From Actinomadura syzygii (GTDB taxonomy: Bacteria > Actinomycetota > Actinomycetes > Streptosporangiales > Streptosporangiaceae): a DNA stretch of 64,000 nucleotides. The DNA is taken from positions 1-64,000 of the forward strand of contig NZ_VSFF01000009.1 of NCBI RefSeq assembly GCF_008085905.1. Reading direction: 5' to 3'. The notes beneath the pieces are model-generated. The model was not told where the DNA came from and made no database searches. It worked only from the letters and a program-made list of their open reading frames with translations. Made by a program: the position numbers and the translations under genes. Below, piece by piece: positions 59,693-64,000 of the stretch (position 1 is the stretch's first letter; each line of letters begins with the position of its first letter).

Positions 59693-61723
59693 TCAGGCCC
59701 CGGCGAGGCGGCCGGTGTAGACGGCGCGGGCCGCGCCCAGCAGGTCGAGGTGCGCGGCGAGCTGCTCGGGCGTCTCCAGCCGGGCGGCGCGGCGGAGCAG
59801 GTCGCCGAGGCGGTCGAGGTAGTCCAGGCACCAGCGCAGGTCCGCCTCGCGGGCGACGTGCCGTCCGGCCACGCGCAGCCGGACGGGGCTGGTGTGCGCG
59901 AACGCGCCGGAGTGGTGCATGGACCGCTCGTGCGGCGGCCCGGTCGCGACGGCGACGACGTAGGTCGGCCCGGTGACGGTGAACTCCGCGCCGACCTCCC
60001 CCGGCGGGCCAGCGGCGAGGACGCCGTCGGCGGTGCGCAGTTCGACGCGGCCGACCTCGGGGCCGATCGTCCGGGCGGTGACGGTGACGCGGTCGCCGGG
60101 GGCGGCGTCGAGGACGTCCCCCGGGCCGTGGCCGTCGACGTCCAGTTCGAGCCAGGGGCCGGTGGTGGCGAACGTGCGGCCGCGGCGGATCGCGTCGCCG
60201 AACGACACGGCGGTGAGCGGGCCGTCCACCCGGGCGTAGACGCGGGCCCAGCCGGGCGGGCCGGACTGGCTGCCGCGCCGCTGGAACGACAGCATCGCGT
60301 CCGTCCCGGCGGTGGCGGCGAGGGCGTTGCCCGCGCCGAGCAGCCGCCGGTACATGACCGCGGTGGCGTGGATCGAGGAGTGGTTCAGGACGTCGAGCGA
60401 GTCGACGAGGCCGAGCGCGGCGTCCGCGACGATCTCGCGGGACGAGCAGTTCCGGCCGCCCGCGAGCAGCGCGGCGGGCGGGGCGTCCTCGGCGGCGGGC
60501 AGGTGGAACGGGTGGCTGTACCCGAGGACGGCGCCGAGGCCGCGCAGTTCGCGGCACCCTTCGGCGTTCGGCGGCCAGTCCGGGTCGCCGGCGAAGCCGG
60601 TGTGGAACCGTGCGGGCGGGCCGGTCACGCCGAAGGCGTAGAGGTGTCCGAGCAGGTCGTTGCGGTATTCGACGCCGAGGCGGGCGACGTGGGAGGCGTC
60701 GGACCAGGGCAGGTCGCGCCCGGCCCAGTGTTCGAGGGCCTCCCGGTCGTAGACGCGCCGGGACGCGACGTTCCCCGCGACGAGGTTGAGGACGTGCAGG
60801 TCCTCGCCGTGCTGCGCGGCGGCGGCGTGCGCGGGCGTGCCGACGGTGTCGCCCGCCCAGTTCATGTGGACATGCATGTCGCCGCCGTACCAGCCCTTCG
60901 CGGCGGCGTCGTAGAGGCGCGGCGGGGCCAACTCGACGAGCGTCTCCGCCCCGGCGCACGGGACGGCGCGGGTCTCGGCGGAGCCGTGCTCCATGCCGCG
61001 GGTGACGCGGACGGTGAGCGGCTCGGCGGGCACGTCCAGGACGACGTCGTCGCCGTGGAAGTAGGGGACGCGGTGCGCGTCGATCCGCTGCGGCGCGTCC
61101 GGCGGGTACCAGCCGCGCCCGTCGGCGCCGACGACCGTCCAGCGGCAGGGGGACCCGGCGCGCAGCCGGAGCCGCGCGGCGGCGGCCCGCCGGGTGAGCG
61201 AGCCGAGCGGGACGAGGATCTGGTCGACGAACACGCTGCTCCACGACGTGACCGGGAGGAGCCGCGCGCCCCCGGCCGGGACGTCGTGCGCCGTGCCGTC
61301 CACGCGGACGACGACCGGGACGTCCCGGGACGAGTCGACCAGCAGGGTGGTGGGGACGGGCCGCCCGTCCAGCACGGCGCGCGGCACGGCCTCCAGCGTC
61401 GCGCCGTCCGGCAGGACGCGCAGCGCCGCGAGGTTGTCCAGGACGCGGCCCCTGAGCGCGTCCCGGACGACCTCGTGCAGGTCGAGGGCCGGGATCAGGG
61501 CCTCGATCTCCTCGTCCGTCGCCCCGGGGTGCTCCGCGGCGACCAGGCGCAGGCACGCGGCCCGGTAGTCGCGCTCGTCCGGGAGGAACGCGCTGGCCTC
61601 GATCTGCCGCACGTATCCGACCGGGTCCTCGCCCCAGGTGGGGCCGTGCTCGCGGAGCAGCTCCCCGTACTCCTCCAGCGCCCGCGCCACGGCGGGCGGG
61701 AGCGGCTCGCCGGACTCGCGCAT
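59693..61723 (-). CDS. CehA/McbA family metallohydrolase (PHP domain)
   Basis: A 676-residue protein. The first 250 residues are helical then beta-rich (LPPAVARALEEYGELLREHG, VVVRVDGTAHDVPAGGARLLPVTSWSSVFVDQILVPLGS). The PHP-type metal site begins at WYGGDMHVHMNWAGDTVGTP (HxH), continues in LNLVAGNVASRRVYDRE, GLGAVLGYSHPFH and LDVLNHSSIHATAVMYRRLLGAGNALAATAGTDAMLSF (Asp/His ligands). The C-terminal third is beta-sandwich-like (GRTFATTGPWLELDVDGHGPGDVLDAAPG). CehA/McbA-type enzymes hydrolyse phosphate or carbamate-type esters; the real substrate here is unknown. ATG 61723 has GGGAGGG four bases upstream, which decides the start over an open extension to 61819. No signal peptide is seen. Confidence 0.8.
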   Translation of the reverse strand: MRESGEPLPPAVARALEEYGELLREHGPTWGEDPVGYVRQIEASAFLPDERDYRAACLRLVAAEHPGATDEEIEALIPALDLHEVVRDALRGRVLDNLAALRVLPDGATLEAVPRAVLDGRPVPTTLLVDSSRDVPVVVRVDGTAHDVPAGGARLLPVTSWSSVFVDQILVPLGSLTRRAAAARLRLRAGSPCRWTVVGADGRGWYPPDAPQRIDAHRVPYFHGDDVVLDVPAEPLTVRVTRGMEHGSAETRAVPCAGAETLVELAPPRLYDAAAKGWYGGDMHVHMNWAGDTVGTPAHAAAAQHGEDLHVLNLVAGNVASRRVYDREALEHWAGRDLPWSDASHVARLGVEYRNDLLGHLYAFGVTGPPARFHTGFAGDPDWPPNAEGCRELRGLGAVLGYSHPFHLPAAEDAPPAALLAGGRNCSSREIVADAALGLVDSLDVLNHSSIHATAVMYRRLLGAGNALAATAGTDAMLSFQRRGSQSGPPGWARVYARVDGPLTAVSFGDAIRRGRTFATTGPWLELDVDGHGPGDVLDAAPGDRVTVTARTIGPEVGRVELRTADGVLAAGPPGEVGAEFTVTGPTYVVAVATGPPHERSMHHSGAFAHTSPVRLRVAGRHVAREADLRWCLDYLDRLGDLLRRAARLETPEQLAAHLDLLGAARAVYTGRLAGA

Positions 61724-61918
61724 GCGTCCCTCCCGGGGCCGGGTCGGCACGGACCGCCGCCAGGGTGACACGGAACCCGCACGCCGCCCAGCGGACACCC
61801 GGCCGGCGGGGTGCGGCACCTTAGCCCCAGGAGGACGAACGTCCGCCCCGGGAGGCGGAACGTTCGACGCGGTAGAAGAATCGTGTACGACGGCCCTGCG
61901 CGGGCGGGCGGCGCGGGC

Positions 61919-62347
61919 TCAGGCGCGGGCCATGCCGTAGAGGCGTTCGACGTGGAGGCGGACGACGAGCCGCCCGTCCTCGACCATGACGCGGCGGTAC
62001 TCGTCCCAGTCGGGGTGGTCGCCGCGGATGTCCCGGTACACCTCGACGAGCTCCTCGACGGCGGCGTCGCCGGGGTCGGCGGCGACGGCGGACAGCTCGG
62101 CGGTGCCCTCGGCGACCGCGTACGAGCTGCCGTCCGGGGTGCTGACGTGCAGGGACGCGCGCGGGTCGCGGGCGAGGTTGCGGGCCTTGGCCCGGTTCGC
62201 GGTGATGGAGATCCGGATGAGCCGGCGTCCCTCGTCGAAGTGGTAGTTGACGTTGGAGAGCTGGGGCCGCCCGTCCCGTTTGAGGGTGACGAGCACCCCG
62301 AGGTCCTGCCCGGCCACCAGTTTCGCGAGCGCGGCGTCGTCCGCCAT
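61919..62347 (-). CDS. PPOX-class F420-dependent oxidoreductase
   Basis: A 142-residue split-barrel protein: LAKLVAGQDLGVLVTLKRDGRPQLSNVNYHFDEGRRLIRISITANRAKARNLARDPRASLHVSTPDGSSYAVAEGTAEL, followed by PDWDEYRRVMVEDGRLVVRLHVERLYGMAR. This is the pattern of FDOR-B/PPOX-like enzymes using the deazaflavin F420, a cofactor typical of actinobacteria. The substrate is unknown. ATG 62347 has GGGAGGCGG six bases upstream. Length is normal. It is followed on the same strand, after about 195 bp, by the CehA/McbA gene; no operon is implied. Confidence 0.88.
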   Translation of the reverse strand: MADDAALAKLVAGQDLGVLVTLKRDGRPQLSNVNYHFDEGRRLIRISITANRAKARNLARDPRASLHVSTPDGSSYAVAEGTAELSAVAADPGDAAVEELVEVYRDIRGDHPDWDEYRRVMVEDGRLVVRLHVERLYGMARA

Positions 62348-62459
62348 GTTCCGCCTCCCTAAGGGTCCTGTGATGCAGGCGACAACCGCGCGGGACGCCG
62401 ATCGCTTCCCGGTCGGCGCGCACCGCCCTTGGCCCGCGCCCTGGGGCGGCGGGGGCGCG

Positions 62460-62497
62460 GCCGCCGTCCGGTGGCGGGGCGTGCACCGGACGGCGGC
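62460..62497 (-). terminator. Terminator of the cyclase-like gene
   Basis: GCCGCCGTCCGGTG (62460-62473) and CACCGGACGGCGGC (62484-62497) form a 14-bp perfect inverted repeat with a 10-nt loop, 13 bases beyond the stop codon of the gene at 62510-63262. Confidence 0.75.
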
Positions 62498-62509
62498 GGC
62501 GCGGCGCGG

Positions 62510-63262
62510 TCAGCGGGCGGCGAGCGCCGGGAAGTCGAGGACGCGGGCGCCCGCGGCGGGCCGGTCGCCCGGCCCGCCGGGGTCCCCGGCCGTGCCGCCG
62601 GTGCGGCGGCCCCGGCGGGCCGCGCGGCCGGTGAGGATGTGGCCGCGGAACGCCGCGCCCTTCGCGGTGACCTTGATCGGCTGGAACGCCTCGGGCGGCA
62701 GCGCGCAGAAGCCGGTGCGCACGACGTCCTCGAACAGGGAGTCCGAGACGGCGTAGGCCAGGTCGCGGTCCGGGTCGTCCACCAGGAGGCGGCGCAGCGG
62801 CGCGGCGTCCAGCAGCCGCTGGACGACGATCGGCGCGTCGCCCGCGGGCCCGAACGGCCCGGCGGTCAGCGTGCCGTGGTGCAGCGAGAGCCGCACCCGC
62901 AACCGCCGCCCGCCCGCGCCCCCGGCGCCCGCGCCTGCGACGTTCCCGCTTCCGGCGTCCGCGCTCCCGGCGTCCACCGCGGCGTTGAGGTCGCGCAGCT
63001 CCGCGGCGAGGCCGATGACGAAGTCTCCGGCCACGGTCGCGGGGTCGGTGCCGTCCGGCAGCGTGGCGAGTTCGCCGTCGCCGCCGACCTGCTTGTCCCA
63101 GCGGGCGCGGTCGAGACCGGCGCCGGTGGCGGCGCGGTCGAGCGCGTCCGACAGGGACTGCTGCGCGGCCAGCTGCTCGCGCGTGTCGCGCTTGCTGTAC
63201 CCCTGGATGTCCACCGCCAGCAGCAGGCGGTAGCTGAGTTGTGTTTCGCCGTGCCCTTTCAC
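62510..63262 (-). CDS. Class III nucleotidyl cyclase-like protein
   Basis: A 250-residue protein with cyclase-homology features. RLLLAVDIQGYSKRD matches the first metal-binding strand (D-I-x-G-Y), WDKQVGGDGELATLP the second metal region (GDGxLA), and LRVRLSLHHGTLTAGPFG the following strand pair. The later position where catalytic cyclases have Asn is APIVVQRLLDA, so the Asn seems lost while Arg remains; activity is doubtful. Between is a low-complexity insert rich in Gly/Ala/Ser (AVDAGSADAGSGNVAGAGAG). Related degenerate cyclase domains in actinobacteria are thought to act as regulators. ATG 63262. It diverges from the sigma factor gene 350 bp away. Confidence 0.68.
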   Translation of the reverse strand: MKGHGETQLSYRLLLAVDIQGYSKRDTREQLAAQQSLSDALDRAATGAGLDRARWDKQVGGDGELATLPDGTDPATVAGDFVIGLAAELRDLNAAVDAGSADAGSGNVAGAGAGGAGGRRLRVRLSLHHGTLTAGPFGPAGDAPIVVQRLLDAAPLRRLLVDDPDRDLAYAVSDSLFEDVVRTGFCALPPEAFQPIKVTAKGAAFRGHILTGRAARRGRRTGGTAGDPGGPGDRPAAGARVLDFPALAAR

Positions 63263-63612
63263 TGTGCCGATCCCGCCCCTCGGTCCTCTTCTGGGCGAAT
63301 GGGCCCGGTGCCCGCATTCGCTCCAATGCGTGGAGTGAGCGTGCCCGGCTGAGGATCGTGTCGGCGGGTCCCCCGGGGCCGGTGCACCGCGCCGTCGCGG
63401 CCGGTCCGGGGCGTGTCCGGCAACTACGACGCGGCGGGGCCGGACCCCGCGCCCACGGTAAGGGAAAGGTGTCGAACTAGTAAGGAACGGGGCGGAAAAC
63501 CGCCCGGGGCCGGTTGAACCCGGGGGTCGGCGGCGCCCGTACTGCCTCCCGACGTGACACCAGGCTCACGGCCACCGCGTCGCCCCGCCCTCGCACCAGC
63601 CGGAGACCCCCG
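63263..63612. other. 350-bp divergent intergenic region
   Basis: It separates the cyclase-like gene from the sigma factor gene. I see one small hairpin (GGGCGG-aaaa-CCGCCC, 63490-63505) and a locally AT-richer stretch around 63460-63490 (GGTGTCGAACTAGTAAGG), which probably holds a promoter, but I cannot assign elements. No gene is supported here. Confidence 0.5.
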
Positions 63613-64000
63613 ATGGCCCATCGATCGTCGACCGCAGTGCCCGCCCCGCGAGAACGCCCCGCGGGCCCGTGGAGCTGGTTCCGCGGCCCCCGGCCCGCGG
63701 GCGGCGTGGACGACCAGGTGATCGTGACCGAGCTGTACCGCGTGTACGGCCGCCCGCTGCTGTCGTTCGTGCTGCGGCTCACCGGCGGCGACCGGCACTG
63801 GGCGGAGGACGTCGTCCAGGAGACGATGATCCGCGCGTGGCGCAGCGCCCACCAGCTCGACGAGAACGCGACGTCGCTGCTGCCGTGGCTCGCGACGGTC
63901 GCCCGCCGGATCGTCATCGACGACCAGCGCCGCAAGAACGCCAGGCCGCAGGAGGCGGGCGAGGGCCCGCTGGAGAACATGCGCGTCCCCGACGGGTTGG
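63613..64000 (+). CDS. ECF-type RNA polymerase sigma factor (SigL-like), N-terminal part
   Basis: The frame from ATG 63613 stays open to the window end, giving 129 residues. After a Pro/Arg-rich lead of about 35 residues comes sigma region 2: VDDQVIVTELYRVYGRPLLSFVLRLTGGDRHWAEDVVQETMIRAWRSAHQL, including the core-binding and -10 recognition helix, followed by LLPWLATVARRIVIDDQRRKNARP and the start of the linker to region 4. This is the ECF sigma70 group; the AEDVVQET and WLATVARR strings resemble mycobacterial SigL and relatives. GGAGA lies eight bases upstream. An anti-sigma factor gene might follow outside the window. The gene is cut by the end, so its class is not certain. Confidence 0.88.
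   Translation, partial: MAHRSSTAVPAPRERPAGPWSWFRGPRPAGGVDDQVIVTELYRVYGRPLLSFVLRLTGGDRHWAEDVVQETMIRAWRSAHQLDENATSLLPWLATVARRIVIDDQRRKNARPQEAGEGPLENMRVPDGL

Overview
The window is about 64 kb of very GC-rich DNA with GTG/TTG starts, strong third-position GC, GTGA/ATGA-type gene overlaps, a TreS-maltokinase pair, an F420-dependent oxidoreductase family protein, an imuA'-imuB-dnaE2 SOS cassette, a CGNR zinc-finger protein and a giant LuxR (LAL) regulator. This fits a chromosomal segment of a filamentous actinomycete. Actinomadura/Streptosporangiales is my best guess, but it is inference only. I see no rRNA, tRNA, CRISPR array, transposase or phage genes.

Layout. 1-1.8 kb: end of trehalose synthase treS and maltokinase mak. 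2-11 kb: a secreted NlpC/P60 hydrolase behind a strongly structured leader, an aldo/keto reductase, a 527-bp spacer with an orphan Zur-like box, tandem repeats and hairpins, a solo MreB-like actin, an MBL-fold hydrolase, and a kinase-TPR-WD40 protein in an operon with a zinc/TPR protein. 11-18.5 kb: a PLP transsulfuration enzyme, a TPR-like hypothetical, an amidohydrolase/FAD-oxidoreductase operon divergent from a glutamine-synthetase-like gene (the two halves of a FluG protein), a zinc ribbon and a CGNR protein. 18.5-29.4 kb: FUSC membrane protein, LVIVD-repeat secreted protein, solute-binding protein, polysaccharide deacetylase, RecD2-type helicase, secreted M28 peptidase and mtnA. 29.5-35.1 kb: the SOS mutagenesis cassette imuA'-imuB-dnaE2 behind a perfect LexA box. 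35.3-44.2 kb: receptor kinase with a beta-propeller sensor, MMPL transporter, Ppx/GppA phosphatase, PH-domain membrane protein, ribokinase, a second aldo/keto reductase and an acetamidase/formamidase.

44.3-51.9 kb is an L-rhamnose utilisation island in ruins. The GH78 alpha-L-rhamnosidase is broken in two places. Only the dehydrogenase end of a RhaEW-type aldolase/dehydrogenase is left. It is joined, within about 10 bp, to the C-terminal third of a LacI regulator on the other strand. Rhamnulokinase rhaB has an internal deletion with frameshift, and no rhamnose isomerase is present. Only lutABC, which would oxidise the L-lactate end product, is intact.

52-59 kb carries a LAL regulator followed, after a 12-bp inverted repeat, by a tightly spaced alpha/beta hydrolase (apparent Cys nucleophile) and a GMC flavoprotein carrying a CxxCxxCxxxC motif and an uncharacterised C-terminal domain. 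This is the best candidate here for an undescribed enzymatic system. 59-64 kb has an SRPBCC protein, a CehA/McbA-type PHP hydrolase, an F420/PPOX protein, a nucleotidyl-cyclase-like protein and the start of an ECF sigma factor cut by the window end.

Functional names rest on motif recognition by eye. No database search was possible.
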